Source: Pseudovibrio exalbescens
GTDB taxonomy: Bacteria; Pseudomonadota; Alphaproteobacteria; Rhizobiales; Stappiaceae
Assembly: GCF_028737195.1 (NCBI RefSeq)
Contig: NZ_JAQZAJ010000002.1
Location: 806,001-870,000 of the forward strand
DNA: 64,000 bases
Reading direction: 5' to 3'
In this document: positions 1 to 7,947 of the stretch, one piece after another
Layout: each line of letters begins with the position of its first letter
Position numbering within the stretch: position 1 is the stretch's first letter
Notes under the pieces: model-generated
The model's input: the letters and a program-made list of their open reading frames with translations, nothing else
What the model was told of the DNA's origin: nothing
Databases searched by the model: none
Translations under genes and position numbers: made by a program

Positions 1-411
1 GTCAAACAAGCCGCGTGCCAACATGATGGGGGCAAAGAAATTCACCTGAAAAACCGACCGCCACGTGTCCATGGGAGTGGTCAGGGAATCAAGGCGTTGG
101 CCCTCTTCATCCTTGGGGCTGATTCCGGCGTTGTTAACAAGGGCATGCAACTGCGACCCATTCGCAATCAACCGGTCTTTGATTTGCAGCACAGCCTGTT
201 CTAAGTTCTCCGGGTTACCAAGGTCGACCTCGATATGATCTTCGGGCCCGGATGGCCACGGGCACTTCACGGAGAACGGGTGCCGGGAGCACGTGATGAC
301 GCGATATCCAGCAGACGAAAACTTCTTGACGGTTGCGTGGCCGATGCCGCGGCTGGCACCTGTCAGGACAATTGTCTTTCTTTCATCAGTGGCAACTGAA
401 GGGGATGTCAT
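1..411 (-). CDS. Short-chain dehydrogenase/reductase (partial)
   Basis: Partial gene: the start codon lies at 411 and the frame is open to the left edge, so only about 137 N-terminal residues are visible. The translation carries the Rossmann glycine motif TGASRGIG (near residues 17-24) and the NNAG motif later in the chain, both typical of classical NAD(P)-dependent SDR oxidoreductases. The catalytic YxxxK would lie beyond the window edge, so substrate and exact subfamily cannot be judged. It is transcribed away from the bfd/bfr pair, leaving a short divergent intergenic region. Confidence 0.85.
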   Translation of the reverse strand, partial: MTSPSVATDERKTIVLTGASRGIGHATVKKFSSAGYRVITCSRHPFSVKCPWPSGPEDHIEVDLGNPENLEQAVLQIKDRLIANGSQLHALVNNAGISPKDEEGQRLDSLTTPMDTWRSVFQVNFFAPIMLARGLFD

Positions 412-525
412 GAAGCATGTCCGTGATTGTCAGAAAAGAAACTGGAATTTTTGAGTCTAGTTTTTATATGCATCAGAATATACATAATCATTCAAGTTAA
501 AAAGAAGAGTCTCGGCGGCCTCCCC

Positions 526-735
526 ATGATCGTATGCCACTGCAATGTTATCAATGACGATGATCTCCGCCAAGCCGCAGAAGAACTGCAAGGCGGACCC
601 AACGGCAGCTTGCCAACGCCCGGTGCACTTTTCCGAAAACTGGGGCACAGACCTAACTGTGGTGGTTGCTTTCCACGTGTAATCGACGTTGTATATGCAC
701 TTGAAAATAAAGAGGACGTTGAGTCTGGACAGTAA
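526..735 (+). CDS. bfd: Bacterioferritin-associated ferredoxin
   Basis: A 69-residue [2Fe-2S] protein beginning MIVCHCN. The four cysteines come in the Bfd arrangement: CHC at residues 4-6, then a CGGC pair in the second half. Bfd proteins donate electrons to bacterioferritin to release stored iron. I chose the internal ATG at 526 because the longer reading from 427 adds 33 residues of hydrophobic and basic sequence unlike any Bfd. It sits directly upstream of bfr, separated only by an Irr-box-like palindrome, which supports the iron-storage assignment. No strong ribosome binding site is visible. Confidence 0.9.
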   Translation: MIVCHCNVINDDDLRQAAEELQGGPNGSLPTPGALFRKLGHRPNCGGCFPRVIDVVYALENKEDVESGQ

Positions 736-736
736 A

Positions 737-751
737 TTAGAACTGTTCTAA
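737..751. promoter_or_regulatory. Irr/ICE-like iron-control palindrome
   Basis: TTAGAACTGTTCTAA is a perfect 15-base inverted repeat lying between the bfd stop and the bfr start. It matches the iron control element of rhizobial Irr regulons (TTTAGAA-N3-TTCTAAA) apart from the outermost bases. Irr is known to repress iron-storage genes under iron limitation; that it does so here is inference. Confidence 0.65.
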
Positions 752-790
752 ATAAGTGCAGGACGCGATTATCCTAAAGGAGTAAGCCGC

Positions 791-1276
791 ATGAAGGGCG
801 AACCTAAAGTCATTGAGTATCTCAACAAGGCGCTGCGCCATGAGCTCACCGCCGTAAACCAATACTGGCTTCACTATCGCCTGTTGGACGACTGGGGGTT
901 CACCAAACTCGCCAAGAAAGAGCGCGAAGAGTCCATCGAAGAGATGCAGCACGCTGACAAGATTATCGAGCGCATCATTTTCCTTGAAGGTCACCCGAAC
1001 CTTCAGAGCCTCGACGCACTGCGCATCGGCCAGTCTTTGAAAGAAGTTCTGGAATGCGATCTCGCTGGCGAGTACTCCGCACGCACCCTCTACAAAGAAG
1101 CGCGTGAAATCTGCCGCGACCATGGTGACTACGTGACCATGCAGCTCTTCCAGGATCTGATGGCTGACGAAGAAGGCCACATCGACTATCTGGAAACCCA
1201 GCTGGAGCTGGTCGAGAAGATCGGCATCGAGAAATACGGCATGCTGCAGGCGGGTTCTGCTGACGAAGCTGAGTAA
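791..1276 (+). CDS. bfr: Bacterioferritin
   Basis: A 161-residue heme-containing iron-storage ferritin that forms 24-mer cages. The sequence keeps the full di-iron ferroxidase set at the same numbering as E. coli Bfr: Glu18, Glu51, His54, Glu94, Glu127 and His130. Met52, the axial heme ligand, is also present in EEMQH. Length is normal for the family. A clear Shine-Dalgarno (AAAGGAG) precedes the ATG. It follows bfd, the partner that mobilises its iron, and an Irr-like palindrome lies just upstream. A GC-rich terminator hairpin follows the stop. Confidence 0.97.
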   Translation: MKGEPKVIEYLNKALRHELTAVNQYWLHYRLLDDWGFTKLAKKEREESIEEMQHADKIIERIIFLEGHPNLQSLDALRIGQSLKEVLECDLAGEYSARTLYKEAREICRDHGDYVTMQLFQDLMADEEGHIDYLETQLELVEKIGIEKYGMLQAGSADEAE

Positions 1277-1300
1277 GCGCGTTTTAAAAAGCCTTTCGAA

Positions 1301-1327
1301 AAGCCGGTCCTTGGGCCGGCTTTTTTA
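1301..1327. terminator. Terminator between bfr and hrpB
   Basis: An AAGCCGG / CCGGCTT stem is followed by a run of T on the plus strand. It ends the bfr transcript and overlaps the last codons of the convergent hrpB gene, so it may act in both directions. Confidence 0.8.
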
Positions 1328-3784
1328 TTTGGCTGGGCGTGACTTTGCCCGGCGGGTGGCTTCTGCTTCGAGCGGGTTGTCTGGCCAATGATGCTTGGGA
1401 TAGCGCCCGCGCATATCTGCCTTCACATCCGCCCAAGACCCTTGCCAGAAACCGGGCAGGTCCCCTGTTACCTGAATGGGGCGCTGCGCAGGCGACAACA
1501 GCTCCAAAAGCAATGAGATTTTGCCGCCACACACACAGGGGTGTTCTGCAAGGCCAAACAGCTCTTGAACACGGATAGACAGCATGGGCTGCTCTGGGCG
1601 ACTGTAGTCGATTGGTACGCGGGAGCCGGTCGGTGCTTGAAAATGCGAAGGTGCAAGCTCATCAAGCTGGGTCGTCCTGTCCCACGGCACCAGCGTCGAA
1701 AGAGCATCTCCCAGGACCTTGGCCGATATCTGATCCAGCGAGGTGAGGCCAAGAGTGAAGGGGCGCAGCCAGCTGAGATCTTCTGAAAGGGCAGCATCTG
1801 AAAGATCGGGCCAGTCCGGCCCATCGGTGCGGCGCAGATAGCCAACCCGGTCCCTGAGCCGTATCTGATCCTTCGTCCAGTTCAGGCGGCCGATACCTCG
1901 GGAAGCCACAAGCTCCAACAGCGCATCCGTGACCACTTCCGGATCAGGGTGGGCGACCTTCTTTTCATCAAGCACCAGTTTGTCCAAACGCCGTTGGCGT
2001 GTGGCCTTGACCGCGCCTTCAGGGGTTATGATGGCGTGATCCGCTTCCACGATGTGTGCTGCATAGCGCGCCTCAAGCTCACTACGGGAATAGGGGGCTG
2101 CCAATAGAATGCGACTGCGTGCGGCGCTGCCCTGCATCTCGGCAACCACAAGAAAGGCGTTGGTGGAAAGCGCTTCTTCGCTGGAAAGCTCTGCCCCCCG
2201 ACCATTGGCAAGGCGGTAGCGCCCAGTTGCACCGCGTTGCTGAGCAATACGATCCGGATAGGCCAGTGAGAGAATGTCGCCAGCTTCTTCAGTGTTGATG
2301 TCGATGTTTTCGCCGGAGCCAACCATGGCGCGCCAGCGCTTTGCCTGAGCCTTGGCGGCTTTGGCACGAGGGCTGCCGTCTCGCTTCAAGCCTGCGAGGC
2401 GGTCACGAAGGTCCGGGCTGCGCCCGCCAAGGCCGGGCTCGGATATGATGGCGGCAATTTGAGCGGCCAAAGCCTCTTTGCCTTCTTTTGCCGCTTCCCG
2501 GAGCATGTGCCCAAGGCGCGGATGCAGGGGCAGAGTGGCCAGCGCCGCGCCGTCCTTTGTCAGGGTGCCATCAGCGTTGAGCGCATCAAGTGAGATGAGC
2601 AGCTCGCGGGCTTCCTTCCAAGCCGCCTTTGGCGGTGGTGTCATGAATGACAGCTCTGCAGGATCCGTGACGCCCCAATTGGCCACATCGAGAACAAGAC
2701 CGGAAAGGTCACTTTCAAGGATCTGCGGTTTCTCGTCCTGTGGCAACGCTTTGGTCTGTGCTTCTTCCCAAAGCCGATAGCAGATGCCTGGCTCGGTTCG
2801 CCCCGCTCGACCCCGCCGCTGATCCGCGGTGGAACGTGCACAGCGCACCGTGACAAGGCGGCTGAGGCCGAATTGCGGATCAAATTGCGAAACCCGCGAA
2901 AGCCCGCTGTCGATGACGATGCGAACTCCGTCGATGGTCAGAGATGTCTGCGCAATGGAGGTCGCCAACACCACTTTCCGCATGCCGTCCTTGGCCGGTT
3001 TGATCGCGGCATCCTGCTCCCTGGGACCCAGAGCGCCGTAAAGCGGGCACAGTGCTACGTTTGCGGGCAGGCGTCCTTCCAGTTTGGATAGGGTGCGCAA
3101 GATTTCGCCTTGCCCGGGCAAAAAGGCGAGGATAGAGCCCTCTTCCTCTGCAATCGCCTGACGAATGGCGCGGGCCATCTGATCTTCCAGTGGCTTGGAG
3201 CCGTCCCGCCCAAGGTAGCGTGTCTCTACCGGATATTGCCGCCCTTTGCTGGAGACGATTGGAGCCCCGCCCAGAAGATCGGACACGCCAGCATGATCCA
3301 ACGTGGCAGACATAGGGATGAGGCGCAGATCTTCGCGGAGAGCTTGTTGGCAATCCAGGGCGAGCGCGAGCCCCAGATCGGCTTCGAGAGAACGCTCGTG
3401 GTATTCATCAAACAGAACGGCAGCAACGTCATCTAGCTCCGGGTCATCGAGGATTTGGCGGGTAAAGACGCCTTCTGTGACAACCTCCACGCGCGTCTTT
3501 TTCGAGACGGCGGAGTCCATTCTCACTCGATATCCCACGGTCTCGCCGGGCTTTTCGCCAAGGGTTTCTGCCATGCGCCGAGCCGCTGCACGAGCAGCAA
3601 GACGGCGTGGTTCCAGAACAATGATCTTCCCGTCTCCACGCCACGGGGCATCGAGCAAAGCAAGCGGAATTCGGGTGGTCTTGCCCGCGCCCGGTTCCGC
3701 CACGACGACGGCATTGGCGGTGCGCTCCAAATGCTGAAGCAGCTCAGGCAGGATTTCATCAATGGGAAGATCAGATGCGCTCAT
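1325..3784 (-). CDS. hrpB: ATP-dependent helicase HrpB
   Basis: An 819-residue DEAH-box superfamily 2 helicase of the HrpB type. Visible motifs are Walker A GAGKTT (residues 32-37), the DEYH box (126-129), SAT (159-161) and motif VI QRRGRAGR (321-328). The helicase-associated and HrpB C-terminal regions fill the rest, and the length is normal for the family. The physiological role of HrpB is poorly defined in bacteria. The gene is convergent with bfr and shares its terminator region. It is separated by about 60 bases from the downstream end of glk. Confidence 0.95.
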   Translation of the reverse strand: MSASDLPIDEILPELLQHLERTANAVVVAEPGAGKTTRIPLALLDAPWRGDGKIIVLEPRRLAARAAARRMAETLGEKPGETVGYRVRMDSAVSKKTRVEVVTEGVFTRQILDDPELDDVAAVLFDEYHERSLEADLGLALALDCQQALREDLRLIPMSATLDHAGVSDLLGGAPIVSSKGRQYPVETRYLGRDGSKPLEDQMARAIRQAIAEEEGSILAFLPGQGEILRTLSKLEGRLPANVALCPLYGALGPREQDAAIKPAKDGMRKVVLATSIAQTSLTIDGVRIVIDSGLSRVSQFDPQFGLSRLVTVRCARSTADQRRGRAGRTEPGICYRLWEEAQTKALPQDEKPQILESDLSGLVLDVANWGVTDPAELSFMTPPPKAAWKEARELLISLDALNADGTLTKDGAALATLPLHPRLGHMLREAAKEGKEALAAQIAAIISEPGLGGRSPDLRDRLAGLKRDGSPRAKAAKAQAKRWRAMVGSGENIDINTEEAGDILSLAYPDRIAQQRGATGRYRLANGRGAELSSEEALSTNAFLVVAEMQGSAARSRILLAAPYSRSELEARYAAHIVEADHAIITPEGAVKATRQRRLDKLVLDEKKVAHPDPEVVTDALLELVASRGIGRLNWTKDQIRLRDRVGYLRRTDGPDWPDLSDAALSEDLSWLRPFTLGLTSLDQISAKVLGDALSTLVPWDRTTQLDELAPSHFQAPTGSRVPIDYSRPEQPMLSIRVQELFGLAEHPCVCGGKISLLLELLSPAQRPIQVTGDLPGFWQGSWADVKADMRGRYPKHHWPDNPLEAEATRRAKSRPAK

Positions 3785-3845
3785 GAGAGCTGTTTACTGG
3801 TCTTCCCATCTGATTTGCAATCGCGTTTTCATGCCTTCAGCAGGC

Positions 3846-4856
3846 TTACGCGGTCCAGTAGCGTCCGGTCAGATCGACCAGATACGACTTCGGCGCTTTG
3901 GCGAAGGCTGCAAGCCCTTCGAAGGCCGGGTTCTCGTGTGTCACAATGTAAGTCGGGATGGTCGCCATCATGGCAGTGTGCGGGGCTTTGGCCTCAAAGC
4001 TCTCGCGGAAACCGCCTTCCTTCAGCCAGCCCGCAATGCGTGGTGGAATGCCGCCTGCCAGATAAACACCCCCGCGGGCCAATGTGATCAATGCATAGTC
4101 GCCCGCAACACGTCCAAGGGCGCGGCAGAATAGGCGGATGGCCTTGATGCAGATCTCATCCCCGTCATCGGCGCCCTGAGTGATTTCAGAGGCTTTGCTG
4201 AATGTGCGATCGATGCCTTCTGCGGCTGCAACGGCGTTGCCTAGATTGGGTAGGCCCGTACCCGACAGAATTTGCTCTGCGCCGATGCGCCCACCTTGCC
4301 GTTGAATGTGAGGCCAGACTTTGTAATCTTCCTCTGATACGGGGCCAATCTCAACGTGGCCGCCTTCGCCGGGAAGCGGAATCCATGTCTGGTTGGCACG
4401 GGCCAGCGTTGCTGCGCCAAGGCCAGTGCCCGGCCCAAGAACGAACTTGCCCGCATCCGCCGGTGCCAGCTCTGGTCCGATCCGGTCAAGATGAGCAGCG
4501 GTCAGGGTTGGCAGGGCAAAGGCCTGCGCTTCAAAGTCATTGACCAGCGCAACCGAAGACAGCTTCAGCGCGGTGATGATATCCTTTGCTTTGACCACCC
4601 ATGGTGCGTTGGTCAGAGCAATCTCTTCGCCAACAACAGGACCGGCAAGTGCAATGACGGCAGACCGCGGTGCTGCGCTGGTGCCGCTGGCTTCAATACA
4701 GGCTTGAGCCGCAGCTTCAAGGCTTGGGTAGTCGGCGGTTGCCACTTGCCCCAGCAACAGTGGCGCGCTTGCGGCATCGGCAACACTGGCAAAGCGCGCG
4801 TTTGTGCCGCCGATATCCGCAATCAGGACGGGAAATTCAAAATCTGAAAGTGACAT
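3846..4856 (-). CDS. glk: Glucokinase
   Basis: A 336-residue glucokinase of the bacterial Glk (non-ROK) family that phosphorylates glucose with ATP in the cytoplasm. The ATP phosphate motif ADIGGTNAR lies at residues 13-21. The sugar-binding NDFEA lies at 106-110, GPGTGLG at 141-147 and GEGGH at 163-167. It follows mgsA on the same strand with a 21-base gap, so the two probably form one transcript. The pairing puts entry into glycolysis next to the methylglyoxal overflow route. Confidence 0.95.
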   Translation of the reverse strand: MSLSDFEFPVLIADIGGTNARFASVADAASAPLLLGQVATADYPSLEAAAQACIEASGTSAAPRSAVIALAGPVVGEEIALTNAPWVVKAKDIITALKLSSVALVNDFEAQAFALPTLTAAHLDRIGPELAPADAGKFVLGPGTGLGAATLARANQTWIPLPGEGGHVEIGPVSEEDYKVWPHIQRQGGRIGAEQILSGTGLPNLGNAVAAAEGIDRTFSKASEITQGADDGDEICIKAIRLFCRALGRVAGDYALITLARGGVYLAGGIPPRIAGWLKEGGFRESFEAKAPHTAMMATIPTYIVTHENPAFEGLAAFAKAPKSYLVDLTGRYWTA

Positions 4857-4877
4857 GTGACAGGTGTACCTGCGGAG

Positions 4878-5300
4878 TTAGGCGAGAGATTCTGGTGTTT
4901 CGGAGGTGGTGCTAAGGCCTTGCAATCTCGATGAACGCAGCACGATGTGCGCTGTAGAGCGGTTCAGGGCCATCGGGAGATCATAAACCAAGGCCAAACG
5001 CATAAGCGCCTTCACGTCGACATCGTGCGGCATTGGAGATAGGGGGTCTACAAAGAAAAACAGGCCGCTAAGTTCTTGCTCAGCAATGAGTGCGCCGATT
5101 TGCTGATCACCGCCCAAGGGGCCGCTTTTCAACCGGTGAATCTTGAGCTCAGGGCAGGCCTGAAGAATGCGCCCCCCTGTGGTGCCCGTGGTGTAAAGGT
5201 CGTAGTTGGCGAGCTTTTCTCGGTGGGCCAAGGCAAAGTCCACCATCTCGTCCTTTTTAGCGTCATGTGCAATCAGTGCTAATTTCTTACGCGCGCTCAT
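4878..5300 (-). CDS. mgsA: Methylglyoxal synthase
   Basis: A 140-residue methylglyoxal synthase converting dihydroxyacetone phosphate to methylglyoxal and phosphate. The phosphate-binding [11 protein letters not shown] (residues 59-69) contains the catalytic Asp65, equivalent to E. coli Asp71. DPLSPMPHD (85-93) contains His92, equivalent to E. coli His98. I chose the start at 5300 because a GGGAG ribosome binding site lies just upstream; a start at 5321 would add seven unsupported residues. It leads an operon with glk. Confidence 0.95.
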   Translation of the reverse strand: MSARKKLALIAHDAKKDEMVDFALAHREKLANYDLYTTGTTGGRILQACPELKIHRLKSGPLGGDQQIGALIAEQELSGLFFFVDPLSPMPHDVDVKALMRLALVYDLPMALNRSTAHIVLRSSRLQGLSTTSETPESLA

Positions 5301-5431
5301 ACATAGCTCCCGATGAGGCATTGCGGTGTGCCGGCCTGATCGCGAGCGGATCGGCTCGACGTGAGCATGGCCCGCGATGGTAAGGCGCGAACCAGATGCC
5401 CATTACTTTACAGGGAGCTTCCCATTAGACG

Positions 5432-6244
5432 CTAGTCGAATAATGAGCACTTCACCGGTTGACGTGTTTTTGCGCGAACAACTCGGGGTTTTTCCTGAGT
5501 CAGGCCGGCAATTTCTAGCACAAGCTTCATGCGGACAGCGTCGCCAAAGGTTTTTTTGGAGCGGACCGGAATCGAAAACGCACCAGGGCCGCCAATAACG
5601 CAGTCCTCATAGTAGTGATCGAGATGCAGCATGGACTGCCATGAAATGCTCTCGGCCTTGAGCATGAGCGGCAGACCGTTGATGGTCACGCCCGAGGACA
5701 AGGCCGCGTCGCGCGCACGGGTAACAGCTCCGCCTTGGTTGTTGGGGCCGTCTCCGGAAATATCAATGACCCTGCGTGTGCCATGATATGGATTTTCCAT
5801 GACCATCGCGACGGCTTGGCCAAGGGCGGAGGAGATCGAAGTGCGCTGGACGCGGCGCAACGGCGCTTCGGCAATCTTGGAGGCAAAAACCTGTGCGGAC
5901 TTCAAGTCCGAGATGATGGCCCAGTCTGCAACGATGAAATGCTCATCCTTTCCGCCCCATTCCAGATAGGCGACGGCGATGCGTCCTTTCGGGCCATACT
6001 TTACCGCCTCGATGACCTCATCGGAGGTGAGGGCGGCTACATAACCTTCGCGCTGTACCCGTTGTTCATCCGTATCCATCGATTGGGAAATGTCTACCGC
6101 CAGCACAAGCTCCAAATCGACGTTGGCGCGTTGGAAAGGCTGCTCTGAGGTGCTTTGCGCATAGCCGAAGGAAGTGGCGCCGGCCAAGAAAAGTGAGCCG
6201 ATGGCGAGGGACGTAATACGGTTAAACAAGCGGGTAAATCGCAT
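5432..6244 (-). CDS. Secreted DUF1194 / VWA-domain protein
   Basis: A 270-residue protein with an N-terminal signal peptide (cleavage plausible after residue 29, in GYAQ) followed by a von Willebrand A-type fold. The MIDAS-like DxSxS motif DISQS is at residues 51-55, and a second conserved SGDGPNN segment lies mid-protein. This matches the DUF1194 family, common in alphaproteobacteria and of unknown function. The start is supported by an AGGAGGC Shine-Dalgarno. It faces a long AT-rich intergenic region. A metal-dependent adhesion or scaffold role in the periplasm is inference from the fold only. Confidence 0.85.
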   Translation of the reverse strand: MRFTRLFNRITSLAIGSLFLAGATSFGYAQSTSEQPFQRANVDLELVLAVDISQSMDTDEQRVQREGYVAALTSDEVIEAVKYGPKGRIAVAYLEWGGKDEHFIVADWAIISDLKSAQVFASKIAEAPLRRVQRTSISSALGQAVAMVMENPYHGTRRVIDISGDGPNNQGGAVTRARDAALSSGVTINGLPLMLKAESISWQSMLHLDHYYEDCVIGGPGAFSIPVRSKKTFGDAVRMKLVLEIAGLTQEKPRVVRAKTRQPVKCSLFD

Positions 6245-6513
6245 GGGGCGAGCCTCCTTTTGCAGGCAGCACGTGTTGATGTGCTCCTGTTGCTTCTTAT
6301 TGGCGCCCCATGTTCCCCTCTTTTGCCTTCTTGGTTTTTAACTTTTGGGGGAGTTTGAAGGGCGGTTTATAAGCTCTCTAGCAATATCATTGGTGTAGAT
6401 ATTAGAGCATTAAAGACGAGGCCTGCAATTTATTTGCTAACTTAACCTAGAGTAATTGGGGTCAAGTCTCTGAATTTATTTGTAGAGAATTTGTTTTGGT
6501 GGGGGAGGTTTTC

Positions 6514-6576
6514 ATGAGTGCGAGCCGGAGGGCTCAAGCAACTCAGCTTACAAGTAGTTGCAGAATTTGCCAGTGA
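6514..6576 (+). CDS. Possible 20-residue leader peptide
   Basis: A short reading frame ends in CRICQ and is preceded by GGGGGAGG five bases before the ATG, an unusually strong ribosome binding site in otherwise AT-rich DNA. It contains a small GAGCC/GGCTC hairpin within its first codons. It resembles no known protein. It could be a leader peptide, a small protein or coincidence. Confidence 0.25.
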   Translation: MSASRRAQATQLTSSCRICQ

Positions 6577-6828
6577 TGTTGCGGTTTGGTTGCAATCTGA
6601 CCATAAGTAAATCTACTCTAATTCGCTGAAATCACGCAGTTTTTTGATTCTTGGTTCTAGTTTTTTCTTGTTGTGCGCCGTTTTTTATAGTTTTTCTAGA
6701 AGATCGATTTTTTCTTATGACTCAAGTGTTTTCGCCAGAAACTCGTTTTCAACGTCACGGAATGGTCAAAAATATTTTATGAAAGCGCGCGAAAAATCTT
6801 GACCGCGCGGCCCCACTGAGGCATGAAG

Positions 6829-6842
6829 GTGAAATATTTCAC
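6829..6842. promoter_or_regulatory. Perfect palindrome GTGAAATATTTCAC, candidate operator
   Basis: A 14-base perfect inverted repeat lies 67 bases upstream of the SorC-type regulator start, in the place expected for an autoregulatory operator. Which protein binds is not known. Confidence 0.5.
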
Positions 6843-6849
6843 GCGCCCT

Positions 6850-6861
6850 GAATAATTATTC
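6850..6861. promoter_or_regulatory. Perfect palindrome GAATAATTATTC, candidate operator
   Basis: A second perfect 12-base inverted repeat lies 21 bases centre to centre from the first, about two helical turns. The spacing would suit two dimers or a tetramer on the same DNA face. Confidence 0.45.
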
Positions 6862-6908
6862 GCTGACGCAGGGTGGGAGGAAACTGGAATATACCTTCGA
6901 GGTGAGCA

Positions 6909-7892
6909 ATGGCGGCAGAAGATTGGACAACATCTCTAGCGATCCGCGCGGCGTGGCTTTCATTCATAGGCCGCCGTACGCAGGGCGAAATTGCTGAGAT
7001 TCTGGGCGTTTCTGCAGCAAAAGTGCATCGCCTGATCGCACAGGCTCAGCGTGAAGGGCTGATCAAGTTTTTCGTCGAGATGCGCCCGATCGATTGTATC
7101 GAGCTGGAAAGCAAGCTTTGTGAACTCCTTGGTCTGAAGAACTGCTTTATTGCGCCAGACCTGAGTTATCAAGGTAACCGCGACGCATTTGGCGCAACGG
7201 CTTCTTTCGCAGGCCAGTTTCTCCACGGACTTCTGTCTAATGGATCCGTTTCCTGCATGGGCGTTGGTATGGGGCGGACGCTGACCGCCACTGTTGAGGC
7301 CATGCCAAAGCTGCAACGCTCCGATTTGGCAATCGTCTCCATTACCGGTTCTCTGACGCGCCGTCTCTCTGCCAACCCTTATGATGTTGTACAGCCACTG
7401 CAGGCCGCAACCGGGGGGGAGGGTTTCTATTTGCCAGTTCCCTATCTTGCCGAAACTGTTGAGGAAAAAGAGATGTTCCATGCACAGCGATCTGTGCAGG
7501 ATCTGATCGGCCGTGCTGAACAGGCGGACCTTTTCGTCATCGGGATTGGCTCGGTTAGCGCCGAGGGGCACCTTCTCCAGCGAAAGCTTGTGACCAAGCA
7601 AGAGGCTGATGAGCTGGCTGCGAGCGACGCTTGCACCGATATGATGGGGCGCTTCTACGATCGCAATGGCGACGAAGTTGATGTGAGCCTGAACGACAAG
7701 GCCGTTGGTCTGCACCCGGAAAAAGCGCGTGGTTCGCGCGTTGTGGCCGTAGTGGGTGGGGCAGACAAGGCCGAAGCCACGTTAGGTGCGGTGCGCACCG
7801 GCGTTATTACTGATCTGATTATGGACGAAGTCTTGGCGCGTGATCTGCTTGTTCTCGCCCAATCAAAAGAGCTGGCCGAAGTCGCGAAGTAG
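6909..7892 (+). CDS. SorC/DeoR-type sugar-phosphate-responsive regulator
   Basis: A 327-residue transcriptional regulator. A helix-turn-helix lies at about residues 25-44 (TQGEIAEILGVSAAKVHRLI), followed by a SorC-type effector domain of about 260 residues, the usual architecture. B. subtilis DeoR, which senses deoxyribose-5-phosphate and controls nucleoside catabolism, belongs to the same family. The gene stands first before a nucleoside transporter and deo genes. I therefore infer that it controls this island, with a pentose or deoxypentose phosphate as effector. Confidence 0.85.
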   Translation: MAAEDWTTSLAIRAAWLSFIGRRTQGEIAEILGVSAAKVHRLIAQAQREGLIKFFVEMRPIDCIELESKLCELLGLKNCFIAPDLSYQGNRDAFGATASFAGQFLHGLLSNGSVSCMGVGMGRTLTATVEAMPKLQRSDLAIVSITGSLTRRLSANPYDVVQPLQAATGGEGFYLPVPYLAETVEEKEMFHAQRSVQDLIGRAEQADLFVIGIGSVSAEGHLLQRKLVTKQEADELAASDACTDMMGRFYDRNGDEVDVSLNDKAVGLHPEKARGSRVVAVVGGADKAEATLGAVRTGVITDLIMDEVLARDLLVLAQSKELAEVAK

Positions 7893-7947
7893 TCAGCGGC
7901 CAGTAAACTGTACCAACCAAGAGTGTCCTAAAGCGGAGGACTGATCT

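Larger units (their letters stand above)
6245..6908. other. 664-base AT-rich intergenic region
   Basis: This is the longest stretch without a recognised gene. It separates the divergently transcribed DUF1194 gene and the SorC-type regulator. It is rich in T-runs, especially 6640-6720, and clearly lower in GC than its neighbours. It contains a possible 20-codon ORF with a strong Shine-Dalgarno (6514-6576) and two perfect palindromes near the regulator start (6829-6842 and 6850-6861). I see no tRNA, no recognised riboswitch and no insertion sequence in it. Confidence 0.7.
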
